In this document: positions 9,603-18,164 of the stretch, piece after piece
Numbering within the stretch: the stretch's first letter is position 1
Layout: each line of letters starts with the position of its first letter
DNA from: JAIYDQ01 sp034408855
GTDB taxonomy: Bacteria > Planctomycetota > Planctomycetia > Pirellulales > Pirellulaceae
NCBI GenBank assembly: GCA_034408855.1
Contig: JAWXCK010000228.1
Span: 1 to 64,000 of the forward strand
Length of the DNA: 64,000 bases
Direction: 5' to 3'
Position numbers and translations under genes: made by a program
The notes under the pieces: model-generated
Seen by the model: the letters and a program-made list of their open reading frames with translations, nothing else
The model's database searches: none
What the model was told of the DNA's origin: nothing

Positions 9603-10218
9603 TACCGTCTGTATACCAACTTGTCCAAGTTACAATGAAACTTCCATCTGCCGCAGTCGCAATTGCAGGAAGCGACTGTTCGTTCGAATTGGGCAAGTTG
9701 ACCTGAAATGCGTTTCCGACGTCGGTGTTCATTTGGTCATGCCAGCGTACATTCCCACCAATGTTGTAATCGTCTTTGTCTTGGTCTTCGACGACATCAT
9801 CGATTCCACTACCACTTTCGATTCGGTCAAAACCGAGTCCTCCAACAACATAGTCATTGCCATCACCTGCTAGGATGTGATCGTTCCCGTCACCACCAAA
9901 CAGTCGATCGTTTCCGGCGTCTGATCCGCCTTCGATATGGTCGTCGCCTAGGCCGCCGTAGAGTTTATCGTTGCCAAATTCACCATCGATGGTGTCGTTC
10001 CCGCTGCCGCCATCGATGGTGTCGTTCCCGCTGCCGCCATCGATGGTGTCGTCGCCTGGTCCGCCGCGGAGGATGTCGTCGCCGTAGTCGCCTTGGATGT
10101 CGTCGTTGTTGGAGCCACCGATGAGTGTATCATGGCCCGCTCCGCCAATGAGCTTCGCTTTGGACTGCAAGCCGGTGGTGTCGATATGATCATTCCCGGG
10201 GCCGCCGTCGATCGTCAC
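9376..10218 (-). pseudogene. RTX pseudogene segment 4: Ca-binding repeats then WQSDGQDG-type repeats
   Basis: It is in frame with segment 3 across the TAG. It holds RTX nonapeptides, including a recent 27-bp tandem duplication, then the first VTWTSWYTDGS- and FGQDGSDYG-type repeats. It ends in a frameshift: at about 9376-9410 the next repeat (SEKLGSEFRVN) continues in a different frame. Confidence 0.65.
9984..10037 (-). repeat. 27-bp exact tandem repeat in RTX coding region
   Basis: Two identical 27-bp units (9984-10010, 10011-10037) and a partial third encode GGSGNDTID nonapeptides. Identity at every base indicates a recent duplication, in contrast with the diverged neighbouring repeats. 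Confidence 0.8.
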
Positions 10219-10221
10219 GTT

Positions 10222-11704
10222 CTAATCCGCTTGATTGCCGAACTCGACTCGAATGTTGTCATCGCCACCCAGGTCTTGCACACCGACGGCTTCCAGCGTG
10301 AGCATGTCTTGAATGACGCCTTCGCGCACGCCATTGATCTCAATAACGATCTGCCGATTACCGGTATTCCCAACGAGCTCCGAGAAAATTCTGATCGTGT
10401 CGTTAGCTTCGGTGCCGTCAAACCAAAGCGTATCAATATCGCCTTCGCCCTTGATAATATCTCCCTGCTGGTCAAAACCTTCGACGAATCCACCCGAGGC
10501 ATGAATGTTATCGTTTCCATTTCCACCCAATAGAATGTCGAGATTCGGACTGCCATAGATCGTATCGTCGTCGTCGCCCCCGTCGGCCGTATCGATATAA
10601 ACCGATTGATACTTTAGTAAGTCGGCTTGGGAGAGCAAATTTACTGTGATCGCGTCTTGGACAATGCGCAATTGAGAGATGTTTTCGGGAGTACGTTGCG
10701 CCTCCGGAATTGCTAGCAGAATTTGGTTTCTCGCTTGCAATTCTGGCATTACCGCGACAAGCTGGTTAAAGCGACTTTGAGCTTCGTCATTGGTAAATTC
10801 TGCAATCGGATCGAGACCAAGCGCGGTCCGTATCTCGTTATTGAGATGGGTATAGATCCGATCTTCGCCGTCGTCACCAGAAATATTATCCCGACCCAAT
10901 TCACCGATCAGAATATCATTTCCAAGTCCGCCTCGGATGATATCGCCCATGTCCCCGCCAAGGATCGTGTCGTTGCCGCCTTCACCATCGAGAGTATCGA
11001 TGCCAGAACTTCCGATAATCGTGTCATCGCCATCGCCTCCGGAAATGATGCTTCCGTAAATGCGGGTGCCAGCGACAAGATAATCGTCATCTGGTCCACC
11101 GCGGATGATTTCGCGTCCTGAACCTCCGGAAACGATGTCGCCGCCGGGGCCGGCGTAGATGAGATCAACCCCTTTCCCTCCGTCGAGTTCATCACGTCCT
11201 TCATCACCGTAAAGTGCATCGTCATTTTCGCCGCCAAAGAGTTTGTCGTCACCTGGACCGCCTTTGAGAATGTCGCGACCTCGACCACCTCGCAACGTAT
11301 CGTTCCCTGTACCGCCATCGAGTACGATGTTCTTACCTGCAAACTCGCCGTCGAGAACTTGCAATTGGTCATTGCCGCCAAGTCCTTGAATGCCAAGCTG
11401 CTCGATATCACCGTTCGGGCTGGAGTCGAGTGTAAACTGCATCGACTGCAATACGACACTGGTCGCGGGTTGAAGATTGATCGCTTCGAAAGTATTGCCG
11501 ATTCCCTGCTTGAGCTGAATAAAGTCATCTTTCTCGGTGTCGAGAGTGGCCGTGTTTCCAGAAGCAACGACACCGTTGACGCTTCCGACGATGGCAACTT
11601 GATCGCGATCGAGCCCGCCATGCAGGTCGTCAATCGAGCCGTCAGCCGAGGCAAAGTCGAGTTGCAGCGTGTCTTCACCGGCATCGCCATAGAGCTGGTC
11701 CGTC
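10222..11704 (-). pseudogene. RTX pseudogene segment 3: Ca-binding repeats
   Basis: This segment carries many GGxGxD units (GGTGNDTLRGG, GGDGDDTI, GGNGNDNI) and a non-repeat insert at about 10600-10860. It ends at a TAG after GNQAD, and the same frame resumes directly as NVTIDGGPGND, so the TAG is a premature stop inside a coherent domain. Confidence 0.65.
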
Positions 11705-11990
11705 CCCTATTTCCGTTGAGCGTATCGTCGCCGTCACCACCGTAAAGAAGATCGTCATCGTCCTCACCCAAAAGCTGATCGTTGCCGCTCATTCCACGAA
11801 GGGTGTCGTTTCCTTGATCACCGTGAAGAATATCATTCCCTTCGCCGCCTTCGAGAGTATCGTTCTCCGTACCTCCATAGAGAAGATCGGCGTCCGTACC
11901 TCCGTCAAGCTGATCATCATCGGCACCGCCCATCAGAACGTCGAGACCTGCTTCGCCATAGAGCGTGTCCATTCCCGACTCGCCGTCCAA
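11705..11990 (-). pseudogene. RTX pseudogene segment 2: Ca-binding nonapeptide block
   Basis: About 95 codons of GGxxxDxLxGG repeats (LYGEAGLD, LHGDQGND, LYGGDGDD) run up to NGNRGR, after which this frame turns into low-complexity nonsense. The correct continuation is in the next frame, so a small indel near 11705 is implied. Upstream, the same frame can be followed back to about 12055. Confidence 0.6.
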
Positions 11991-13042
11991 GCGATCATTC
12001 CCTTCCTGGCCATGAAGCGTATCGTTGCCGGCTCCTCCGCGAATCTGATTCTGTCATAAATTAGGTTCTTTATTGCGTAAAGATTTTCTCGGGCTCCAGC
12101 GTTTGTCACGATTTCATTTGGGGCATGTGCAAAGCGAAACGAATCCCAAACATAGAGCAACTTGACCGCGTTGTCCCAATTAAAACCTACGTCATTGGGA
12201 TGTGCAGCGCCGTAACCAGATGGACTATTATCCCAAACAACGACTTTCCCGCTTCCTGGCGGTTTCGCCGCAACATATGCGATGGGTTCTGGTACAACTC
12301 CGATCGAACGATACTCAATGGCTAGAAAAGAGACACCGGAACCGGGAACCAAATGGCCTTCGGATGTGAACTTCAATTCGTTAGAAGTGCCATCCACTTC
12401 GATGTCTGCATCCAATCCAGCTTCGTGTTCGGAATGAGGATTGTTTCCACCTGATCTTATGCTGCTAGCACCATTGAATTTCAGCGGATTGCTACTACTA
12501 AATGACGCTGCGGCGGAGACTAACACATCGTTCGTCCAATTTGTTGCCCACTTCTCTGCCTGGGTACTGCCGACGGAAAGTTCGGGCGTGTTCTTCACTT
12601 CTACCCACTTAGGAGCATTCGGCGCGTTAAGCCAATTGGCAGTCTGCGTGTCGATTGTTGTTTTTGAGTGGGGATGCGTGAGGTTCTTCACAGACCCTTC
12701 GAATAACCCCAAGGCTCTCGCACCGTCTTCTACGAATGGGATTACGGGATTGTTAAAATCGCCATCAACAGCAATGGGTTTTCCGTCGTCGCTTGCCGTG
12801 AAATTGAGATAATTCAATCGCTGCTGCAACAGCATTCGTTTCAAGACGTCCGTTCCACCGTTTGAAGCGGGTTCAATAATCTTCGAAAACGGTCCATTGT
12901 CAACGGTGAAGAGAACCTCTTGATACGGTGCATTCAAGGCGTCTTTCAACATCAATTTGATGTCGCCTACGAAATGGTTGACTTGCCAATCCGACTGCGG
13001 TTTAGAGTGCGTGCGCGGAGCGAGGGCCAGCCTTGGGGACAC
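11933..13042 (-). pseudogene. RTX pseudogene segment 1: N-terminal domain with peptidase-like motif
   Basis: The frame is coherent to about 12055, then loses sense where RTX repeats should begin. Around 12380-12440 it encodes NNPHSEHEAGLDADIEV, which resembles the His-x-Asp metal-site motif of M15/M74 murein endopeptidases. A later HPNDVGFN could supply another ligand. The assigned GTG start at 13042 follows a stop codon closely and is probably not the original start. Confidence 0.5.
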
Positions 13043-13402
13043 CCACGGTTAGTGATCGACCGACGCGATGAACGCGACTGGCAGTTGCCAAATTTATGAT
13101 CCGACTGCCATGTCCACGACGGCTGCGTCTCCGTTAAGAGTCGATTCAGAAGATCGCCAACGCCTTGCCTGGGAGCACAGTGTCTTAGGTAGTTTTGGTC
13201 CACGTTGGCCGTGTTCAGTTTTGCGACCAATGTCAAGTCACGCCACTGTCGTTCTGACAATTCGTTGCCAAGCTGATACCAAGCCAGTTTGAAAACTTAA
13301 TGAAAAGGAAAAAGGCCTTTCCTCACCGCCTTGCGCCGAATGTATACTGGCGATCAGCCAGTTGTCTCGTTTTTCTTTCAAATGTGAACGGTGGAAATTC
13401 TG
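13043..13402. other. Region with no confident gene
   Basis: A 97-codon minus-strand frame (13260-12967) overlaps the start of the RTX pseudogene. It has no recognisable domain or signal peptide and could be a relic of the original 5' end or noise. The spacer contains the region upstream of the beta-propeller gene. Confidence 0.4.
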
Positions 13403-14329
13403 ATGAAATGCTTTTTAGGGTTGTTAAGTTCGATCATGGTTTTCACAATGTCATTGCAATCGGCTTACGCGGAGGAAACGATCCGTCATTCGCTATTCAT
13501 CGCGGGACCGAATTTTACCGGGATTCTCGACGAGGATGGGAATGAACACTGGAAAGCTCCTCGCAACGCGGCGCGCGATGGTTTTGTGCTCGACAATGGC
13601 CATGTACTGATCGCTTGGAATGACGAAGTCAAAGAGTTCGTGCCGACGGATAACGACAAAGTTGTTTTTCACTATCGCAAATCAGCCGCCAACAAAGAGA
13701 TCGGAACTGTGCAGCGACTTCCCAATGGTAACACCCTGATTACCGAACTTGGAGCAGAGCCGAAATTGATGGAAGTCGCTCCGGATGGTCAAGTTGCCCT
13801 TTCGTTTGCTTTGGTACCGGAAACCGATAACGCACATATGCAAACTCGGATGGCTCGGAAGTTAGCCAATGGAAATTACCTTGTTCCGCATCTGCTGGCT
13901 TTTAAAGTTAAAGAGTACGACGCGACGGGTAAAGTTCTCCGGACGCTTTCGACCGATTTAGAATCGCTTGGAGGTCGACCGGCTGAGAACTGGCCGTTTA
14001 CCGCCATTCGCTTAGATAACGGAAACACGCTCGTGAATTTAACGCACGGAAATAAGACGGTAGAATTCGATGCCGAGGGAAAAATAGTGTGGCAAGTTTC
14101 GAACGACGATTTCCCAAAGCTAAAACCATTTTCCGATCCGTGCGGTGCTCAACGATTAGCCAATGGCAACACCGTCATCGCCTCCTATGCCGCCAAGGAA
14201 GGAATCAAAGTTTTCGAAGTGACACGCGACAAAAAAATCGTCTGGCAATATGCTGGTCCCTATCGCGCTCATGAAATCCAAGTTTTGACGACGAGCGGTG
14301 AAAAGCACACCGGGACTCCATTAAAGTAG
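13403..14329 (+). CDS. Secreted beta-propeller protein
   Basis: 308 aa from the ATG at 13403, preceded by a GGTGG-type ribosome site; a GTG at 13391 is in frame but less likely. A signal peptide (MKCFLGLLSSIMVFTMSLQS, cleavage after AYA) precedes repeated blades with the pattern RLPNGNTLI, KLANGNYLV, RLDNGNTLV and RLANGNTVI. These form about six PQQ/NHL-like propeller blades. Such proteins are common exported proteins of planctomycetes; the substrate or partner is unknown. Neighbours give no functional hint: a dead RTX gene upstream and a convergent kinase downstream. Confidence 0.8.
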   Translation: MKCFLGLLSSIMVFTMSLQSAYAEETIRHSLFIAGPNFTGILDEDGNEHWKAPRNAARDGFVLDNGHVLIAWNDEVKEFVPTDNDKVVFHYRKSAANKEIGTVQRLPNGNTLITELGAEPKLMEVAPDGQVALSFALVPETDNAHMQTRMARKLANGNYLVPHLLAFKVKEYDATGKVLRTLSTDLESLGGRPAENWPFTAIRLDNGNTLVNLTHGNKTVEFDAEGKIVWQVSNDDFPKLKPFSDPCGAQRLANGNTVIASYAAKEGIKVFEVTRDKKIVWQYAGPYRAHEIQVLTTSGEKHTGTPLK

Positions 14330-14441
14330 GCCGTGCCTTTACGGAAGCTTTAAGGGCGGTCGAGTCCGATCACGGCGAGCAACCATAGATGATTCCACAC
14401 GGACTTCGAATCGTAACTTTTTCTTCGAGCAATTACGCAAA

Positions 14442-15893
14442 CTATCGCGGTGCAGTGATGCTTTGTTTGAGCACAAATCCTAAAATCGCGCCGACGACCA
14501 GAGCCGGTGGTAGCACCAAGGCCACCGTCATGGCGACGATCATCCAAGTGTTCGTCGAGGCGTGGGAAGGCGAATGAGTTCGAGTTGTTTGAATCGATGA
14601 CGACATGCTCCCAAGGTGCGAAGGTGCGAGTGATAGTGAAGGCTGATCAGGATTTTGAATGGGAGGAGCGTCGGAGGGGAGTGACTGCGGGCTGAGGTCG
14701 CGGCTGCGATGTGTCGCTTGGCTGGCTTCGAAGGAAACTCCCGTTGACTCTAGCACCGAGTCGTCGGAAAGCTCGGCAAGTGCATCAAGCGACGGTGGCG
14801 GTGCCATCCAGGGACTTCGCGTCATTCGAGTGGTTGTCAATTCTCCTATGTCACCGGCCCACGGTTCGAGACGAGCAGCAACCTCGGCGCAAGTCTGAGT
14901 TCGCTCGCGAAAATTTTTCTCCATCATGTCGGCGATGATGTCGATAAATTCTTCTGTTAGATCCGGCTGGAATTTTCTTGGATGCCATGGCGTCTCGGAA
15001 AGATGTCGACGAATTTTAGAAGCAGTGTCGCCGCCAGGAAATGGAACTTTGCCACAGATCGCATAATAAAGCGTACATCCTAAAGAATAGATATCGCTAA
15101 CGGTACCAACTTCTAACGGTGTACGAATTTGTTCGGGCGAAAGATAGTCAGCCGTGCCGATGATTTTACCGGCGCGCGGATCATCGAGCAGATCAACGGC
15201 GAAGCCGGCCAAGCCGACGTCGGAGACTTTCGCGATCCCTTCCGGCGTCACCAAAATATTTCCCGGTTTCACATCGCGATGAATCATTCCTTTCTGATGA
15301 GCGTAGTCCAACCCGAGAGCAGCTTGCATGATGATGCCGGCGGCTTGCTGGATTGGAAGCGGTCCGCGACTCTTGACCAACCGGCGTAAATCCATGCCTG
15401 GTATGTATTCAGTAACCAAAAAATGAACGTTGCCGTCTTGACCGGCATCAAAGGCTCGGACCAAGTAAGGGCAATCCAACTTGGCTTGCATTCGAATCTC
15501 GCGTCCGAAACTCAACAACGTTTCTGGAGTCGCTCGATGCAGCGGCAGCACCTTCACAGCGCATTCGCGTCCCATCACTTGATGCACGGCTTTAAAGACC
15601 TGCCCCATCCCGCCCTGCCCTATCCAGTCGGTGACCAAATAAGGACCTAAGGATAGTTTCGTTCGACCGGCACAAAGTTGGTCTGCCTGATACCGCGTAA
15701 GCGTCCCTTGCTCGACCATCAAATCGGCCAGCATGCGATCTGGAATGGCGTCGTCATTGTCCCCGGACTTGACTGCCCCGGACTTGACGGATAGCCGATG
15801 CCTAGCGAGCCGCTGAACGTACTCCATTTGCGTAAAAGTTACGAGGCCGCTGGCAATTGCTGAGTTTTTGAAACCGATATCGAGGGCTGTCAT
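14442..15893 (-). CDS. Transmembrane Ser/Thr protein kinase
   Basis: 483 aa. Residues 1-80 form the N-terminal extension often seen in planctomycete kinases (LADLMVEQGTLTRYQADQL). The Hanks-type kinase domain spans about 88-350, with glycine loop GQGGMG (92-97), catalytic Lys in AVK (about 114), HRDVKPGN (205-212), a DVG in place of DFG (225-227) and SPE in the activation loop. The metal-binding Asp is kept, so activity is expected. A proline/serine-rich linker leads to one membrane helix at about 447-475. The gene is divergent from a PPP-type phosphatase 123 bp away, a possible opposing pair. Confidence 0.92.
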   Translation of the reverse strand: MTALDIGFKNSAIASGLVTFTQMEYVQRLARHRLSVKSGAVKSGDNDDAIPDRMLADLMVEQGTLTRYQADQLCAGRTKLSLGPYLVTDWIGQGGMGQVFKAVHQVMGRECAVKVLPLHRATPETLLSFGREIRMQAKLDCPYLVRAFDAGQDGNVHFLVTEYIPGMDLRRLVKSRGPLPIQQAAGIIMQAALGLDYAHQKGMIHRDVKPGNILVTPEGIAKVSDVGLAGFAVDLLDDPRAGKIIGTADYLSPEQIRTPLEVGTVSDIYSLGCTLYYAICGKVPFPGGDTASKIRRHLSETPWHPRKFQPDLTEEFIDIIADMMEKNFRERTQTCAEVAARLEPWAGDIGELTTTRMTRSPWMAPPPSLDALAELSDDSVLESTGVSFEASQATHRSRDLSPQSLPSDAPPIQNPDQPSLSLAPSHLGSMSSSIQTTRTHSPSHASTNTWMIVAMTVALVLPPALVVGAILGFVLKQSITAPR

Positions 15894-16016
15894 CGAAAAA
15901 AATCCAAGATCAACTTTTCTTGTTTACCTTGTCGGGCGCACCGTCGTCCAATCTGATGTATAATCGGACGCGGCGGAATTAGTACCAAAGTTTCCATCTA
16001 TCTTAGCTTATCTTGC

Positions 16017-16682
16017 ATGTCAGGCAGAGTGATCGCAATCGGAGATATTCACGGATGTTCAGTGGCCTTGCGGTCGCTCGTCGATCTTATCGCTCCACAA
16101 TCAGACGATACCATTGTTACGTTAGGCGATTACGTGGATCGCGGTCCAGATTCGCGTGGAGTGATCGATTTTCTGATCGAATTGCCGAAGCAATGCCGGG
16201 TCGTTTCGCTTTATGGCAACCACGAAGAGATGATGTTCGAAGTCGTCGTTGACGAAAAACCGCCTTATGATTGGCTGCGGCATGGCGGTGTCGACACGCT
16301 CGATTCGTATGGCTTTGTCGGCGATCTACGAGTTATTCCCGAGACGCACCGTGAATTTCTTTCTGGATTAGCCGACTATTTCCAAACGGAGACTCATTTC
16401 TTTGTACACGCCAACTATGATCCGAATCGAGACTTGGAAGAGCAGCCTCCCGAATTGCTCCGATGGATCAAGTTGACCGACGTTATGCCAACACCGCATC
16501 GGAACGGATTGCGGGCCATTGTTGGGCACACGCATCATCGAATGGGTGAGATTTTGGATCTGCCGCACCTGGTTTGTTTGGACACTTACTGTTACGGCGG
16601 TTTTTGGTTGACGGCGATGGATGTGGAGTCAGGTCAAATATGGCAAGTCGACAGCAATGGCTTGGTCCGTGAACCTGAGTAG
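16017..16682 (+). CDS. PPP-family metallophosphoesterase (Ser/Thr protein phosphatase-like)
   Basis: 221 aa. It shows the full metallophosphoesterase signature: GDIHG (residues 9-13), GDYVDRGPDS (about 37-46), GNHE (about 68-71), and later histidines in FVHANYD and GHTHH. These bind two metal ions and catalyse phosphomonoester hydrolysis. The closest groups are bacterial PrpA/lambda-type protein phosphatases, although symmetrical Ap4A hydrolases share these motifs. Divergence from a protein kinase favours a phosphoprotein role. There is no signal peptide, so it should be cytoplasmic. A TATAAT at 15959-15964 may be its -10 box. Confidence 0.88.
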   Translation: MSGRVIAIGDIHGCSVALRSLVDLIAPQSDDTIVTLGDYVDRGPDSRGVIDFLIELPKQCRVVSLYGNHEEMMFEVVVDEKPPYDWLRHGGVDTLDSYGFVGDLRVIPETHREFLSGLADYFQTETHFFVHANYDPNRDLEEQPPELLRWIKLTDVMPTPHRNGLRAIVGHTHHRMGEILDLPHLVCLDTYCYGGFWLTAMDVESGQIWQVDSNGLVREPE

Positions 16683-16742
16683 AGCCTTGAGCTATAATCG
16701 ATTGCCATACGTCCCCTAAAATTCGACGAAAGCGAGCTACGA

Positions 16743-18131
16743 GTGACACCCCGAGGCGTATTGGCGTTTTGCCGCGAAAAGGAAGTCAAAGCTATTGATC
16801 TCCGGTTTACCGATCTCTTCGGAACGTGGCAACATGTAACGATTCCGGTCAGCCGACTTTCCGAAGCGTCCTTCGAACACGGCTTTGCGATCGATACTTC
16901 GACGCACGCTGGTTCCACTTCGCTCGATCGACTGGTCATTCCTCAAGCGTCGACAGCCTTTCTTAACCCATTCAGCTCGATACCGACGCTAATCCTGATC
17001 GGAAATTTGCAAGATCCGATCACTCGCGATGAAGATCTTTTTGATGCTAGGATGATCGCAGAACGTTCGATCAGTTTCTTGCAAGGAACCGGTATCGCTG
17101 ATCAAGCGCGATTCGCATCGACCTGCGAATTTTATCTGTTCAACGATGTACAAATTGCCTTAGCGCAGTATCGTTCGTCGGTCTGCTTAGACAGCGACGT
17201 CACGCGATCGACCGTCCATCGTGAAGAGTCGAACGGCCCGCTTGGATCGAGCGACAGCAACATCGTTGCTCGTTCGATATCATCGGTCGATTCGAGCTTT
17301 GATCTGAGGAACAGCATCATGGACTTGTTGATGGATGCAGGCCTCCCTGTATTTCAACACTTCCAAATCGATCGCCGTGGTAGCCAAGCCGCGATAGAAA
17401 TCGGAGCCCGTGAACTCGTTGCCGCAGCCGATGCGGTGATGACAACAAAATATTTCGTACGAAGCAATGCTGCTCGACACGAGCGGATTGCGACCTTTAT
17501 GCCCAAGCCTATCGAGGGAAGTCGAGGCTCGGGATTGCCGCTTCAATTTTCACTTTGGAGAGGCGAAGAGCCGCTCTTCGGCGGCCAAGCGTACGGTGGA
17601 CTTAGCGAATTAGCCATGCTTTCCATCGGAGGAATTTTGCACCATGCAGGAGCGCTGACGGCAATTTGCAATCCAAGCACCAACAGCTATCGCCGATTGC
17701 ACTATTCCGTCGAGCCACCATTCCTGTCGGGATACTCGCAGCAGTCTCGAAAGTCGACATGCGGAATACCTTCTTCGAGCGGCGATCCGCGTGCCAAGTG
17801 CATCGAGATTCGAACGCCCGACGCTAGCGTCAATCCTTATTTGGCTTTCGCTGCAATTCTCATGGCGGCGATCGATGGAATTCAAAACAAAATAGAACCC
17901 GGCCAACCGATTTCGTTCGATTCGGACCCACCAAGCTCCATGCCGCGACTCCCTCGATCGCTCTGGGACGCCTTAGATTGCTTGGAACAAGACAGCAATT
18001 TTCTCACCCGTGGCGACGTTTTTTCACAAGAGATGCTCGGGCAATGGCTCAGTCATAAACGCGATGTTGAACGGAAGGCCGTCGAGTCGTTTTCGACGCC
18101 AGCAGAATACCAGCGATACTTTGACTGCTAG
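16743..18131 (+). CDS. Glutamine synthetase-like protein, probable pseudoenzyme
   Basis: 462 aa with the GS fold clearly visible: TDLFGTWQH near residue 23, ATFMPKPI at 250-257, GSG at 262-264, NSYRRL at 314-319 and RTPDASVNPYLAFAA at 357-371. Active-site motifs are lost. The expected EPEF is TCEF, HHEVA is HFQID, GQHEI is GSQAAI, and GSGMHVHQSL is GSGLPLQFSL, which removes both histidines. NRSAAVRIP is replaced by SRKSTCGIP. The C-terminal IEIR is kept. It therefore probably cannot make glutamine and may be regulatory or bind another ligand. It starts with GTG 60 bp after the phosphatase and could be co-transcribed. Confidence 0.85.
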   Translation: MTPRGVLAFCREKEVKAIDLRFTDLFGTWQHVTIPVSRLSEASFEHGFAIDTSTHAGSTSLDRLVIPQASTAFLNPFSSIPTLILIGNLQDPITRDEDLFDARMIAERSISFLQGTGIADQARFASTCEFYLFNDVQIALAQYRSSVCLDSDVTRSTVHREESNGPLGSSDSNIVARSISSVDSSFDLRNSIMDLLMDAGLPVFQHFQIDRRGSQAAIEIGARELVAAADAVMTTKYFVRSNAARHERIATFMPKPIEGSRGSGLPLQFSLWRGEEPLFGGQAYGGLSELAMLSIGGILHHAGALTAICNPSTNSYRRLHYSVEPPFLSGYSQQSRKSTCGIPSSSGDPRAKCIEIRTPDASVNPYLAFAAILMAAIDGIQNKIEPGQPISFDSDPPSSMPRLPRSLWDALDCLEQDSNFLTRGDVFSQEMLGQWLSHKRDVERKAVESFSTPAEYQRYFDC

Positions 18132-18164
18132 CGTCATTCCGCTCAAATTTTGATCGAACGACGC

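Larger units (their letters stand above)
5562..13042 (-). pseudogene. Giant RTX / FG-GAP / dockerin-like surface protein, broken
   Basis: A single ancestral gene of about 2,480 codons can be followed on the minus strand through five lesions. The lesions are a frameshift near 12055, a frameshift near 11705, an in-frame TAG at 10222-10224, a frameshift at about 9376-9410, and an in-frame TAG at 7188-7190. Domain order: an N-terminal region with an HSEHEAGLDADI motif; Ca-binding GGxGxDxhx nonapeptides; about 20 repeats of the VITWQSxGQDGSG type; FG-GAP repeats (DVNGDGFDDVIIGA); and a dockerin-like DVNKDGS domain. It would have been a secreted or surface adhesin. I see no clear signal peptide at the 5' end, so the N-terminus may also be lost. 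Confidence 0.75.

Noticed and set aside
9708..10124. Arg/His/Cys-rich plus-strand ORF and other plus-strand ORFs over the RTX gene
   Set aside because: They mirror the GGxGxD repeats on the opposite strand, so their odd composition is a shadow of the repeat codons.
7188..10224. Possible stop-codon recoding of the two in-frame TAGs in the RTX gene
   Set aside because: Intact genes nearby end in TAG (the PPP-type phosphatase, lipoprotein-adjacent genes and others), and the same gene also has frameshifts. Decay is the simpler explanation.
9700..11990. Regularly spaced repeats that could suggest a CRISPR array
   Set aside because: Spacing is 27 bp, they are in frame and encode Ca-binding nonapeptides. 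There are no spacers and no cas genes.
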